NCBI GenBank assembly: GCA_016794035.1
Contig: JAEUHS010000056.1
Coordinates: 1-36,966 of the forward strand
Reading direction: 5' to 3'
Origin: Planctomycetota bacterium
GTDB taxonomy: Bacteria; Planctomycetota; UBA1135; UBA2386
DNA: 36,966 nucleotides
Shown piece by piece: positions 17,666-26,124 of this stretch. The translations under genes and the position numbers were made by a program. The notes under the pieces are model-generated. The model had not been told where the DNA came from. It saw only the letters and a program-made list of their open reading frames with translations, and did not search any database. Each line of letters starts with the position of its first letter. Positions within the stretch are counted from its first letter, which is position 1.

Positions 17666-20641
17666 TCAGCGCCGTCGCCACTCCTGCAACAGCGCCGCCG
17701 CCTCGCCGGCGGCGTCGGTCCCGGCGGCTTCGGCGGCGACCCGGGCGAGCAGTTGCTCCGCGCGCTCGTCGTCGCCGATCCCGTGGCGGATGCGCGCGGC
17801 GCGCAGCCACAGCTGCCCCCGTTCTTCCCGCTGCGCCGGCGCCTCGTCGTCGGGGCGCTCGACCCCGCGCGCCAGGTAGCGTCGGTCCAGCGACGGTGGC
17901 ACCGCCGCCGCGACCTCGAACTCGAGCGCCGCCTGCGCCTGCTTGCCGAGCGCCGCGTACGCCTCGCCGAGCCGCACGTGCAGCTCGCGATGGAACGGGT
18001 CGATGCGGTTGCACTCGACCAGGTACTGCGCCTGCTGCGCGATGTTGCCGGTCTCCCGTTCGAACTCGGCCAGCGTGTAGCGCGGCGTGAACGCGCGCGC
18101 GGTGCGCCGGCAGAACGTCTTCATCTCCGTCTGCGCCCGCGTGTCGTCGCCCTGGTCGCGGTAGAGCCGCGCCAGGCGCAGTTCGGGGGCCGCCGCCTGT
18201 TCGTTGCAGGTCGGCCAGCAGGCCTTGGCCCGCTGCCACTGCGCGGCCGCCCCCTCGGTGTCGCCGGCGGCCAGCAGCGCGTCGCCGTAGGCGAGGCGCG
18301 AGTCGAAGTCGTCGGCGCCACCGGCGAACCCGCGGCGCCAGAACTCGAGCGCCGATTCGCTCTCCTGCCGGCGCCGCATCAGCTCGGCCCGCACCAGCAT
18401 CGCCTGCGCGTGCTCCGGGTCGCTGCGCAGGACCTCGGCCAGCCACCGCCCCGCGTCGACCGGGTTGTCCCGCTGCAGGCAGGCCCACGCGAGACCGATG
18501 CGCACCTGCAGGTTGCCGGGATCTCGCGCCGCCTGCACCAGCAGTCGCTGCAGGGCGGCGTCGTCGTAGTGCGGCACCAGCCGCATGCCGCGCAGCTTCT
18601 CGTTCTGCACGAAGTCGAGCAGCTGCCGGTCGAAGGTCGCCGACGAGATGCCGAGCGCCCGCTGGAACGCATCCTCGGTGTCCAGGTCCTCGCCGAACGC
18701 GCGCAGCAGCGCCAGCGCCTTGTCGAAGCCGTGCTCGCGCGCCAGCAGTTCGACGATCAGCCCGCCCTGGTAGTAGCCGAACAGGATGCGCGGGCCGCGG
18801 AACAGGCGGTTCAGCAGGCGGATCGGCGGGATGTCCTGGTTGTGGAACGCATCGAACAGCTCCCGGTCCATGCCGCGCTCCCAGGTCGGGTCGCGCATCT
18901 TCTCCTCGTAGACCGAGAAGCCCTCGGTCAGCCAGCGCGGCACGCGGTGGTTGCTGATGCCGAGCGTCAGTACGTGCGTGTACTCGTGCCACGCGGTCGC
19001 CTCCCACATGAAGTCCTGCTTGCGCAGATCGGCGTCGACCGGCGACACCAGCGTGATCAGGCGGCCGAAGCAGGCGCCGAGCGCGGTGAAGCCGCGGAAG
19101 CCGATCGTGCGCACCGAGAAGTCGTCCCAGGTGTGCAGCACCTCGACCTTGGTCGGCTGCTCCGGTCGGTAGGCGTACTTCGCGCCGAGCACCTCGGCCG
19201 CCTCGAGATGGATCGGCATCAGATAGGCGCGCAGCACCTCGACGTCGTCGTGATGCAGCTGCAGCTTGAACCCGCCGTGTTCGACGACGCTGTAGTCGGT
19301 GTCGAGCAGCTGCTGCACGGCCAGCGAGTTGTTGCGCCACGGGTCGTTGATGCCGGGCGCCAGCGCCTTGGCGCGTTCGAGCAGTTCCTTCGCACGCGTG
19401 CCGTTGCCGGTGTAGATCTCGGCCCGCGCCAGCCCGTGCAGCGTCGGAATGTCGTCCGGATCGGCCTGCGCCGCCGCGGCATAGAACGGCAGCGCGTCGG
19501 CGAAGCGGTAGAGCGCGACCAGGTGGTCGGCCAACGTGCGGTCGGCGTCCGGCCAGCCCGGGTCGCCCTGCAGGGCGCGCGCGCGGAAACTCGCGTACTG
19601 CTCTTCGTCGTGCAGCAGCCAAGCCGCCGCCGCGCGATGGCACAGCGCCTCGCGGTCGTTGGGATCGATCGCCAACGCGGTGTCGAACATCGCCGCCGCG
19701 TCGCGGTAGCGCCGGTCGTCGAGCACGTTGGCGCCGCGCAGCGTGATCGCGGCGACGGAGCGCGGGTTGCGGGCGAACACGCGATCGAGGAAGCGCTCGG
19801 TCTTCGACGGATCGAGCGCTCCGTTCGCGCTGCGGAGGCGGTACATCGCCAGCAGCGCCTCCTCGAGGTCGCCGTTCTGCTCGAGCACCTTGGCGAGGTC
19901 CTTCTCGCCGCTCGGAAAGCCGCTCGCCTCGCCGTAGGCCTCGAACTTCAGGCTGCCCATCGTGATCCGCGCCTCGGGCCGATCCGGCGCCAGCTGCATG
20001 CTGTCGACCAGCGCCCGACTGGCGGCCTCGAGGTTGTCGCGGCCGCCGAGCCGCCACAACGAACGACCGCGGAACGCCAGCTGCACGCCGTCCGCGGGCA
20101 CCGGTCGGTCGACGTTCTGCTGCCAGACTTCGCGCGCGCGGCGGCGCTGGCCGTCGCGGGCCAGCACCTCGCCGAGTTCGTGCCGCGCCTGCAAGTCGTC
20201 GGGCGCATGCTGGACCAGGTCCTGCAGCATCGCGGCGGCGCCCGCGTAGTCGCCGAGCCGCGCCGTCGCGGCGGCGTGCAGCAGGACGGCCGCGCGCTGC
20301 TGCCGCAGCGAGGCCGGCGCGGCCGCGAACACCTCCCGCACCCGTTCGTAGTCGCCGTGCCGCAGATCGATGTCGAGCAGGCCGATGCGGGCGCCATCGA
20401 CGACGGCCGCGCCCGGCCGCGTCGCCTCCGGCTCCTCCTCGGCGGCGTCCAGGATCTCTTCGAAGGCCGCGCGCGCGGAGCCGAGTTCGCCCTTCTGCAG
20501 CTTGCGCTGGCCGTCCTGCAACAGGATCTCGTATTCGTCGGGTTCGGCGGCTGCCTGCGGCGGCTGCGCCGCCAGGATCGGCAGCCACGAGGCCCCGAGC
20601 CCCACCAGGAGAACACCCACCCGCCGTCGCACGCCGATCAT
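17666..20641 (-). CDS. TPR-repeat protein with gluzincin (peptidase MA-like) domain
   Basis: Exported protein of 991 residues. The N-terminus RRRVGVLLVGLGASWLPILAAQ is a Sec signal peptide. Residues ~35-450 and ~640-990 are tetratricopeptide-type helical repeats with recurring A/L/G-rich pairs (for example YRDAAAMFDTALAIDPND). The middle holds a zinc peptidase motif: HEYTH (552-556) with E573 in WLTEGFSVYEE as third ligand, the peptidase_MA pattern of M1-like gluzincins, followed by FGYYQGGLIVELLAREHG. A role in periplasmic proteolysis or in assembling a complex via the TPRs is plausible; the substrate is unknown. The ATG is divergent from the YkgJ-type gene, 86 bp away. The dnaA-like gene starts 54 bp beyond its end on the same strand. 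Confidence 0.85.
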   Translation of the reverse strand: MIGVRRRVGVLLVGLGASWLPILAAQPPQAAAEPDEYEILLQDGQRKLQKGELGSARAAFEEILDAAEEEPEATRPGAAVVDGARIGLLDIDLRHGDYERVREVFAAAPASLRQQRAAVLLHAAATARLGDYAGAAAMLQDLVQHAPDDLQARHELGEVLARDGQRRRAREVWQQNVDRPVPADGVQLAFRGRSLWRLGGRDNLEAASRALVDSMQLAPDRPEARITMGSLKFEAYGEASGFPSGEKDLAKVLEQNGDLEEALLAMYRLRSANGALDPSKTERFLDRVFARNPRSVAAITLRGANVLDDRRYRDAAAMFDTALAIDPNDREALCHRAAAAWLLHDEEQYASFRARALQGDPGWPDADRTLADHLVALYRFADALPFYAAAAQADPDDIPTLHGLARAEIYTGNGTRAKELLERAKALAPGINDPWRNNSLAVQQLLDTDYSVVEHGGFKLQLHHDDVEVLRAYLMPIHLEAAEVLGAKYAYRPEQPTKVEVLHTWDDFSVRTIGFRGFTALGACFGRLITLVSPVDADLRKQDFMWEATAWHEYTHVLTLGISNHRVPRWLTEGFSVYEEKMRDPTWERGMDRELFDAFHNQDIPPIRLLNRLFRGPRILFGYYQGGLIVELLAREHGFDKALALLRAFGEDLDTEDAFQRALGISSATFDRQLLDFVQNEKLRGMRLVPHYDDAALQRLLVQAARDPGNLQVRIGLAWACLQRDNPVDAGRWLAEVLRSDPEHAQAMLVRAELMRRRQESESALEFWRRGFAGGADDFDSRLAYGDALLAAGDTEGAAAQWQRAKACWPTCNEQAAAPELRLARLYRDQGDDTRAQTEMKTFCRRTARAFTPRYTLAEFERETGNIAQQAQYLVECNRIDPFHRELHVRLGEAYAALGKQAQAALEFEVAAAVPPSLDRRYLARGVERPDDEAPAQREERGQLWLRAARIRHGIGDDERAEQLLARVAAEAAGTDAAGEAAALLQEWRRR

Positions 20642-20727
20642 CGGGCCCGACGATACCGGTTCGGGCGGCCGCGTGTGGGCGGCAATCCGCCCGCTATGCT
20701 GCGCCACCGCGGCGCGCGCCGCGCAGC
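20642..20727. promoter_or_regulatory. Compact divergent promoter region with hairpin and palindrome
   Basis: This 86-bp region separates the TPR-peptidase gene and the Cys-cluster gene. It holds GGGCGG-CAAT-CCGCCC (20677-20692), a TATGCT that could be a -10 box (20695-20700) and a 14-bp palindrome GCGGCGCGCGCCGC (20709-20722) directly before the ATG at 20728. No recognisable -35 was found. The symmetry could be an operator or simply GC-rich chance. Confidence 0.3.
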
Positions 20728-21345
20728 ATGAGCCAGACGGAGTTCTATCGCGGCGTCGCCGCCGCGGCCCAGGCCCTGGGCCGCAGCCAAGCCCCCGCCG
20801 AACGCGCCGCGGCCGTGCACGCGGCGATGGCGCCACTGTGGGACGACACGCCGCACGCGGGCCACCGCGCCTGCCGGCGCGGCTGCGACCACTGCTGCCA
20901 CCTGCCCGTCGGCGTGACCTACGGCGAGGTGCTGCGTCTGCTGGCCGCGGTCGAACGGGTGCCGCCGTTGCCGGAACGCGTCGCGGCCGAGGCCCGACGC
21001 ACGGCGGCGATGCCGTGGCGCGCGCTGGTCGCCCAGCCGTGTCCGCTGCTGGCCGACGGCGCCTGCACCGTGCACGCCGCGCGGCCGTTGGCCTGCCGCG
21101 CGCTGGCCAGCAGCGACGCCGACGCGTGCGCCCGCGCGCTGCGCGGGCCGGCGGTGGTGCCGTTCGACGGCGACGCGCTGTGGCGCGGACTCGGCGCGGC
21201 CGACGTGCTCGCCGCTGCCGAGACAGCGGCCGGCCACCGCGAACTGCGCAGCGCGCTGGCGGCGGTGCTCGCGGCGGCGCCGGCGGCTCGCGCCGCAGCC
21301 TTCCTGGCCGCGCGCCCGGTCGGCGACGAGCCAGCGACGCGCTGA
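20728..21345 (+). CDS. YkgJ-type cysteine-cluster protein
   Basis: A 205-residue soluble protein with the CxxCxxCC-type metal site of the YkgJ/UPF0153 family: CRRGCDHCCHLPVGVTYGEV (from about residue 51). A second cluster, CPLLADGACTVHAARPLACR (about 109-128), follows. The family pattern is a first CxxxCxxCC, then CP.L....C.IY..RP..CR, and it is thought to bind a zinc ion or an Fe-S cluster; no reaction is established. Ala-rich helical regions flank the core. It is the only plus-strand gene in this stretch. It ends 2 nt before the end of the convergent thioesterase gene, so the two transcripts share a terminator region or overlap. Confidence 0.88.
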   Translation: MSQTEFYRGVAAAAQALGRSQAPAERAAAVHAAMAPLWDDTPHAGHRACRRGCDHCCHLPVGVTYGEVLRLLAAVERVPPLPERVAAEARRTAAMPWRALVAQPCPLLADGACTVHAARPLACRALASSDADACARALRGPAVVPFDGDALWRGLGAADVLAAAETAAGHRELRSALAAVLAAAPAARAAAFLAARPVGDEPATR

Positions 21346-21347
21346 CC

Positions 21348-21755
21348 TCAGCCGCCCGACTGCATCTCCTCGAACTGCTCGATCGCGGTGCGCCAGGCCG
21401 GCGGCACCGGGCAAGGCCGCAGGTCGCCATCGACGAACACCAGCGCCGCGCGCGCCGTGACCAGGACCTCGTCGCCGGCGCGCACCTCGTAGTCCATCTG
21501 GAAGCTGGTGCCGCCGATCTGACGCGTGCGCGCCGCGACCTCGAGGTTCATGCCGAGCCGGCCGGGGCGCTCGAACTTGACGGTGGTCTCCGCCAGCACG
21601 AACGGCACGACGTGGTCGGTCAGCAGACCGAGGTGCTGGAAGTACAGGTAGCGAGCCTGTTCCATCAGGCTCAGGAACACCGCGTTGTTGACCACGCCGG
21701 CCGAATCCACGTCGGCCCAGCGCAGCGGAACGGCCGTATCGAAGCGGAAGAACAT
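21348..21755 (-). CDS. Hotdog-fold acyl-CoA thioesterase (4HBT/YbgC type)
   Basis: A 135-residue single-domain protein of normal length for 4-hydroxybenzoyl-CoA thioesterase-like enzymes, which hydrolyse acyl-CoA thioesters. The N-terminal RWADVDSAGVVNNAVFLSLM (about residues 12-31) matches the catalytic pattern DxDxxGxVxNxxYL; D17 is the probable catalytic residue. KFERPGRLGMNLEVAART and VRAGDEVLVTARAALVFVD are the usual central strands of the hotdog sheet. The start ATG at 21755-21753 is the first Met in front of the domain; no strong Shine-Dalgarno was seen. Convergent with the Cys-cluster gene and divergent from the HtrA-like gene (81 bp). Substrate unknown. Confidence 0.88.
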   Translation of the reverse strand: MFFRFDTAVPLRWADVDSAGVVNNAVFLSLMEQARYLYFQHLGLLTDHVVPFVLAETTVKFERPGRLGMNLEVAARTRQIGGTSFQMDYEVRAGDEVLVTARAALVFVDGDLRPCPVPPAWRTAIEQFEEMQSGG

Positions 21756-21836
21756 GACCGGTATCGTGCGCGCCGAGGCCTCCGGAATCGATGGCCACCC
21801 GGAGCGATCCCGGACCTCGTTCGTCCTGCACCGCGC

Positions 21837-23294
21837 ATGAACCAGTTCCACCTGCTGTTGCCCGCCGTCGCCAGCGTCCTGCTCGTGGCCGGCCGCACCA
21901 CCGCCCAGAAGGGCCTCGTCGAGCGCAGTTCGGCCGTGCTCCAGGTCGTCGAACCCGACGCCAACGAACGTGACCTGCGCATGACGCCGGTGGTCCGGGC
22001 CGTGCAGCGCACCCAGGACAGCGTCGTCAGCATCTACATCCAGGCGCCGCAGGCCCCGGCGCTCGGCGGCCCGATCACCGAGGGCCAGGGTTCGGGCGTG
22101 ATCCTCGACGAGCGCGGGCTCGTGATCACGAACTGGCACGTCGTCGCGCCGGTGCTGCAGCAGGACCGCCAGCAGCGGCTCGAACTGGCCGCCAAGCTGC
22201 GCGACGGCCGCACCCGGGCGGCCAGGGTGCTGAGTTCGTCGGCGACGCGCGACCTGGCGCTGCTGCAGCTGGCGCTCGAACCGGGCGAGACCGTGCGCGC
22301 GGCGGAGATCGGCCGGTCGGCGGACCTGATGATCGGCGAGACCGTGATCGCGATCGGCAATCCGCAGGGCCAGGCCAACACCGTCACCAGCGGCGTGCTG
22401 TCGGCGACCGGACGCACGATCCAGGTCCGCACGCCCGACGGCGTGCGCAGCTACGCCGACCTGCTGCAGACCGACGCCGCGATCAACCAGGGCAACAGCG
22501 GCGGCGCGCTGCTCGACATCACCGGCAAGCTGATCGGCATCAACAACGCGATGGCGATGGGCGCCGAGAACATCGGCTTCGCGATCCCGATGGACGTCGT
22601 GCGCGAGGTGTTCGGCCACGAACTGCTGCAGAGCGAGAGCTTCGTGCTGTCGGCCGACGCGGCGTGGCTCGGCATCGACATCGGCGAAGCCGACGGCAAC
22701 GTGGTCGTCACCAGCGTCGCCCCCGACAGCCCGGCCGCCGAAGCCGGCCTCGAGCGCGGCGACGTGCTGACCGCGATCGCCGACGAGAAGGTGCAGACGC
22801 CGCTCGACTACCTGCGCCGCATCGTCACCGCCAAACCGCACGAACCGCTGCCGCTGCAGCTGCGCCGCGGCGGCAAGGCCCTGCGACTCGCACCGATCCC
22901 GATCCAGCACTCCACGGCCGCGACGTTGGCGGCCATCGGCGCGGAGTTCGAGGAGATCGACGCCGACCGGGACCCCGCCCTCGTGCGCAAGGCGACGCTG
23001 GCGTTCTATCGCGACAAGAACATGTGGCGCGTGCCGCTGTTCCCGGCCGCGCTGCGCATCACGGCCGTGCGGGACGGCTCGCCGGCGGCGGCGATCGGAC
23101 TGCAACCTGGCGACGTGATGCTGGCGGTGTTCGTCGCCGGCCGGCTCGGCATGCGCGAGGTGCCGGTCACCTCGCTGCGCGACTTCGCCACCATGCTGCA
23201 GCAGCAGCGCGGCCGCAGCCTGCGGATCGCGATCCTGCGCGGCGACGACGACCTCACCGGCACCATCGACGTGCGCGGCTCGGCGACGCGCTGA
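21837..23294 (+). CDS. HtrA/DegP-like serine protease with PDZ domains
   Basis: Periplasmic protease, 485 residues. The signal peptide (about 1-23) ends in GRTTAQ. The trypsin-like domain (about 50-255) has the catalytic triad H101 (NWHVV), D139 (TRDLALL) and S221 (NQGNSGGALL). The first PDZ domain is about residues 275-360 (WLGIDIGEADGNVVVTSV, then SPAAEAGLERGDVLTAI). After an unusual spacer (about 365-415) a second PDZ-like domain runs to the end (LRITAVRDGSPAAAIGLQPG). The family degrades or refolds damaged envelope proteins. No membrane anchor beyond the signal peptide is seen. It is a single gene, convergent with the minus-strand lyase-like gene 31 bp downstream. Confidence 0.95.
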   Translation: MNQFHLLLPAVASVLLVAGRTTAQKGLVERSSAVLQVVEPDANERDLRMTPVVRAVQRTQDSVVSIYIQAPQAPALGGPITEGQGSGVILDERGLVITNWHVVAPVLQQDRQQRLELAAKLRDGRTRAARVLSSSATRDLALLQLALEPGETVRAAEIGRSADLMIGETVIAIGNPQGQANTVTSGVLSATGRTIQVRTPDGVRSYADLLQTDAAINQGNSGGALLDITGKLIGINNAMAMGAENIGFAIPMDVVREVFGHELLQSESFVLSADAAWLGIDIGEADGNVVVTSVAPDSPAAEAGLERGDVLTAIADEKVQTPLDYLRRIVTAKPHEPLPLQLRRGGKALRLAPIPIQHSTAATLAAIGAEFEEIDADRDPALVRKATLAFYRDKNMWRVPLFPAALRITAVRDGSPAAAIGLQPGDVMLAVFVAGRLGMREVPVTSLRDFATMLQQQRGRSLRIAILRGDDDLTGTIDVRGSATR

Positions 23295-23325
23295 GCGCCG
23301 ACCGGGCACGGGTGCGCCCCTGCAG

Positions 23326-24807
23326 TCAGCGCCACACCCACTCGTTGCGGGCGACCATGGTCCAGGCCGTGGGCAGGTCCGGGTCGTCGGGCCGCAGCGC
23401 GTGTTCGAGGTGGTTCTGCAGCGAACTGCGCCGCAGCAGGCGCGCCAGCTCGCCCGGCGGCAGACCTTCGAGGAGCATCAGGGCGCGCGGATCGCCGCGC
23501 GCGGCGTGCACGCCGAACACCTCGCCGCCGGCGACGCGCCAGTGGGTCGGCACGCCATCGCTGGTGGCCAGGATGCGCGTGAGCAGCGCCTGCTCCGCGT
23601 CGCGCACGGCCTCGGCGAGCGCGGCGTCGGGTCGGCGCCGCAGATGCGCGCGCAGCGCCGGCAGCACGACGCCGCCGGTGATCCACGCGCGTTCGAGGTA
23701 GAGCCCTTCGCCGACCTCGCCCTCGCCGAAGCGGAACGTGTGCGCCGCGCGGTCGTGGCGGCTGGCGATCGCCAGCGCCAGTCGGTCGGCGGCGGCGGCC
23801 AGCGCCGGATCCGGATCGAACGCCAGCAGGGCCTCCAGTTCGAGCAGCGGCCAGGCGAAGTCGCGCGCCCGTTCGCCGCGACCCTCGCCGCTCGGCGGCC
23901 GCGCGGCCAGCGCCCGCCCGATCGACCGCGCGGTGGCCAGCATGCCGTCGTCCGCGAGCCAGCAGCCGGCCCAGAGCAGCCCCTGCAGCCACGCATGCCC
24001 AGGCTCGGGCGCACCGGTGCGGTGGTCGCTGCCGTGCGCGAACGGCAGGCCGCTGCGCCGATCGAGGTCCCGGTCGCACAGATGGCGGGCGCAGCGGCCG
24101 GCCAGCGCCAGCATCGCCGGATCGCCGGTGGCGAGCGCGCAACGCAGCACCGCCAGCGTGGTGTCGAACTCGAGGTTGGTGACCACGCCGCCGCTGCGCG
24201 CGAAATCGCCGGCGCCGCGCAGCCCCGGCAGTTCGTGCCGGCCCGGCAGCGTCGCCAGCAGTTCGCGGCGCACCGCGACGGCCAGCCGCCCGGCCGGCGG
24301 CAGCACGCCGGCGGCGACGAAGCGCGGGCCCGACAGCCGGCACAGCGCGGCGGCGCGCACCGCGGGCGCGACCGTGACCCGCGTCAGCGCTTCGCCGGCC
24401 AGGAAGGCTTCCCCGTCGACCTCGGTCGGGACCGCGAACTCGAGGCGCGCCTGTTCGTCCACCGCACCGCTGCACCAGCGCCAGGTCGTGCGCGTCAGGT
24501 CGCCCGCGGGCAGCCGCTGCACCTCGTCGTCGCGCACGAACGCCGCCCCGTGCCCGGTCGCGGCCGGCGCCGCGCCGCCGGCGCACAGCCGCACCGTGCC
24601 GCGACCGACCAGCGCCAGTTCGACCCAGACCGGATCGGCCGCGGCGTCGCCGATCGGCAGGCGGCGCCACTGCAGCACCGCCCCGCCGGTCGCGCGCAGG
24701 CCGCGGGCCACCGCCGCCGCCGACAGCGGCACGCCGAAGCGCGCCGGCTCGCCGTCGAGCGGGATCGTCAGCAGCACCTGGGAGACCACCGCACACAGAA
24801 CGCCCAT
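23326..24807 (-). CDS. Possible exo-rhamnogalacturonan-lyase-like (PcRGLX) protein
   Basis: A 493-residue protein I can only place tentatively. The N-terminal stretch VLLTIPLDGEPARFGVPLSA, then LQWRRLP and DPVWVELALVG, resembles the first domain of the planctomycete exo-rhamnogalacturonan lyase-like family, whose members begin with 'G.PV.FGVPLP.G' and a 'DGS.RWL' strand. The rest is rich in Ala/Leu helices with regularly placed aromatic and acidic residues (GGVVTNLEFDTTLAVLR, GHAWLQGLLWAGCWL, ERAWITGGVVLPAL), suggesting an alpha/alpha barrel as in many polysaccharide lyases and glycosidases. The start ATG 24807 was chosen over TTG 24846; the N-terminus is weakly signal-like. It is last in a minus-strand run after the Nudix gene (79 bp). 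Confidence 0.45.
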   Translation of the reverse strand: MGVLCAVVSQVLLTIPLDGEPARFGVPLSAAAVARGLRATGGAVLQWRRLPIGDAAADPVWVELALVGRGTVRLCAGGAAPAATGHGAAFVRDDEVQRLPAGDLTRTTWRWCSGAVDEQARLEFAVPTEVDGEAFLAGEALTRVTVAPAVRAAALCRLSGPRFVAAGVLPPAGRLAVAVRRELLATLPGRHELPGLRGAGDFARSGGVVTNLEFDTTLAVLRCALATGDPAMLALAGRCARHLCDRDLDRRSGLPFAHGSDHRTGAPEPGHAWLQGLLWAGCWLADDGMLATARSIGRALAARPPSGEGRGERARDFAWPLLELEALLAFDPDPALAAAADRLALAIASRHDRAAHTFRFGEGEVGEGLYLERAWITGGVVLPALRAHLRRRPDAALAEAVRDAEQALLTRILATSDGVPTHWRVAGGEVFGVHAARGDPRALMLLEGLPPGELARLLRRSSLQNHLEHALRPDDPDLPTAWTMVARNEWVWR

Positions 24808-24886
24808 GCCTGCTAGGTGTGCCGGACGGCGCCGCGGTGGCAGCAATCTGCCCGAAATCAGGCCGTCGCCGGCGGCGGCGCGGCCC

Positions 24887-25342
24887 TCAGTCCGCCCATT
24901 CGCTGTCGAACCACGTGCCGCCGACCTCGAGCCAGCGCCGGAAACTGTCGTGGTAGGGCGCCGTCAGCTCGCGCCGCATCTCGCCGCGGTCGAGCCAGCG
25001 CACCGCGTGCACCTCGTTCGCCGGCGCGGGTTCGCCGTCGGCCTCGACGGCGAAGAAGAACGAGCGCCAGGCGTGCGTGCGCTGGCCATCGCGCCGCCGG
25101 GCGCCCTCCTGCACGAACAGGAACTGCGGCGCGCCGCGCAGCGCGAGCCCCGTCTCCTCGCGCAGTTCGCGCGCCAGGGCTTCGTGCACCAGTTCGCCGG
25201 CTTCGACGCGACCGCCGGGCAGGTCCCAGGTGCGCACCGGGCGACCGCCGATCGGGCGTTCGTTGGCGACGAACAGGATCCGGTCGCCGCGCCGCACGAC
25301 CGCGAAGGCGCCGAGGAAGTCGGCCGTGAAGGCGTCGCTCAT
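24887..25342 (-). CDS. Nudix hydrolase
   Basis: A 151-residue single-domain pyrophosphohydrolase that cleaves nucleoside diphosphate-linked compounds. The Nudix box fits the consensus GX5EX7REUXEEXGU exactly: GRVEAGELVHEALARELREE followed by TGL (about residues 45-67). RTWDLPGG before it and EVHAVRWLDRGEM after it are typical. The start ATG 25342-25340 directly precedes the domain; the frame extends upstream without a good start. The gene lies 16 bp downstream of the lipoprotein gene and upstream of the lyase-like gene on the same strand. Substrate cannot be read from the sequence. Confidence 0.93.
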   Translation of the reverse strand: MSDAFTADFLGAFAVVRRGDRILFVANERPIGGRPVRTWDLPGGRVEAGELVHEALARELREETGLALRGAPQFLFVQEGARRRDGQRTHAWRSFFFAVEADGEPAPANEVHAVRWLDRGEMRRELTAPYHDSFRRWLEVGGTWFDSEWAD

Positions 25343-25358
25343 CGCGGCCGACCCGCAG

Positions 25359-26111
25359 TCACCGCGTCTGCCACCGCATCTCCCACGTCGCCTGCACGAG
25401 CGGCAGCAGCGGATCGACCGCGGCCTGCAACTGGCCGGCATCCAGGCGCCGCAGCGCGGTGTCGCCGGTGCCGACCATGTGCACCAGCGGCACGGTGCCG
25501 GGCTCGGTGACCAGGACGACGTCGAACACGCCGGCCCGGAACTGCACCGATCCCCGCATCGGCAGCGGCTCGGGCAACAGGCCGGGCAGCTGCATCGCGC
25601 CGTCGAACGCCAGCGTGCCGTTGCGCACCGTCTGTTGCAGGTCCAGCACGATCGCCTGGGGCAGATAGCCCGGCACCGACGCCGAGCCGAGCCAGCGACC
25701 GGTCAGGTCCACCAGCGCCGGCAGGTCGCGTTGCCACGTCGCGTCCCAGGAGCCGGCATCGGCCGTGCAGCCGTAGGAACCGATCAGCGTGCGCTCGGCG
25801 CCGACCACCGCCTCGAACAGCACGACGTCGTCGGCCAGCAGTTCGACCTTCGCCGGCGTGGCCCGGAACTGGTAGTGGCTCGGCGGCACGCACGGGTGGG
25901 CGATCTGCACCGACACCACCGGCTCGCCGGCGAAGTCCTGGATGCGCAGCGTCAGCAGGCCGCCGAAGCCGGTCTGCGCCGACTGCCAGGCCCCGGTCCA
26001 CTCCCCCTGGAGCGCGTCGGGCACCACGTCGCCGGTGCGGATGGAGCGCACCTGGATGTCGCCGCAGGCGGCGAACGTCAGCGACAGGCTCGCGGCGAGG
26101 AGAGGGCGCAT
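25359..26111 (-). CDS. Lipoprotein of unknown function
   Basis: A 250-residue exported protein. MRPLLAASLSLTFAACGD is a clear lipoprotein signal peptide with lipobox FAAC (C16). The mature part reads like a beta-rich, twice-repeated domain. GEWTGAWQSAQTGFGGLLTLRI is echoed by LTGRWLGSASVPGYLPQAIVLDL about 100 residues later, each followed by a strand and a Gly/Asp turn, as in calycin-like or lipid-binding beta-barrels. Three extra Cys (HPCVPP, YGCTAD) may form a disulfide. I do not recognise the family. ATG 26111 sits 13 bp after the glycosyltransferase stop; an upstream ATG at 26144 would overlap that gene by 20 nt and is less likely. Confidence 0.7.
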   Translation of the reverse strand: MRPLLAASLSLTFAACGDIQVRSIRTGDVVPDALQGEWTGAWQSAQTGFGGLLTLRIQDFAGEPVVSVQIAHPCVPPSHYQFRATPAKVELLADDVVLFEAVVGAERTLIGSYGCTADAGSWDATWQRDLPALVDLTGRWLGSASVPGYLPQAIVLDLQQTVRNGTLAFDGAMQLPGLLPEPLPMRGSVQFRAGVFDVVLVTEPGTVPLVHMVGTGDTALRRLDAGQLQAAVDPLLPLVQATWEMRWQTR

Positions 26112-26124
26112 GGCAGCAGGGAGG

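Noticed and set aside
17655..20588. Very long open frame on the minus strand in another phase of the TPR-peptidase gene, and similar long frames opposite most genes
   Set aside because: GC-rich codon use leaves few stops in shadow frames; the products are Arg/Ala/Gly-rich with no motifs, while the chosen frame carries signal peptide, TPRs and HEYTH.
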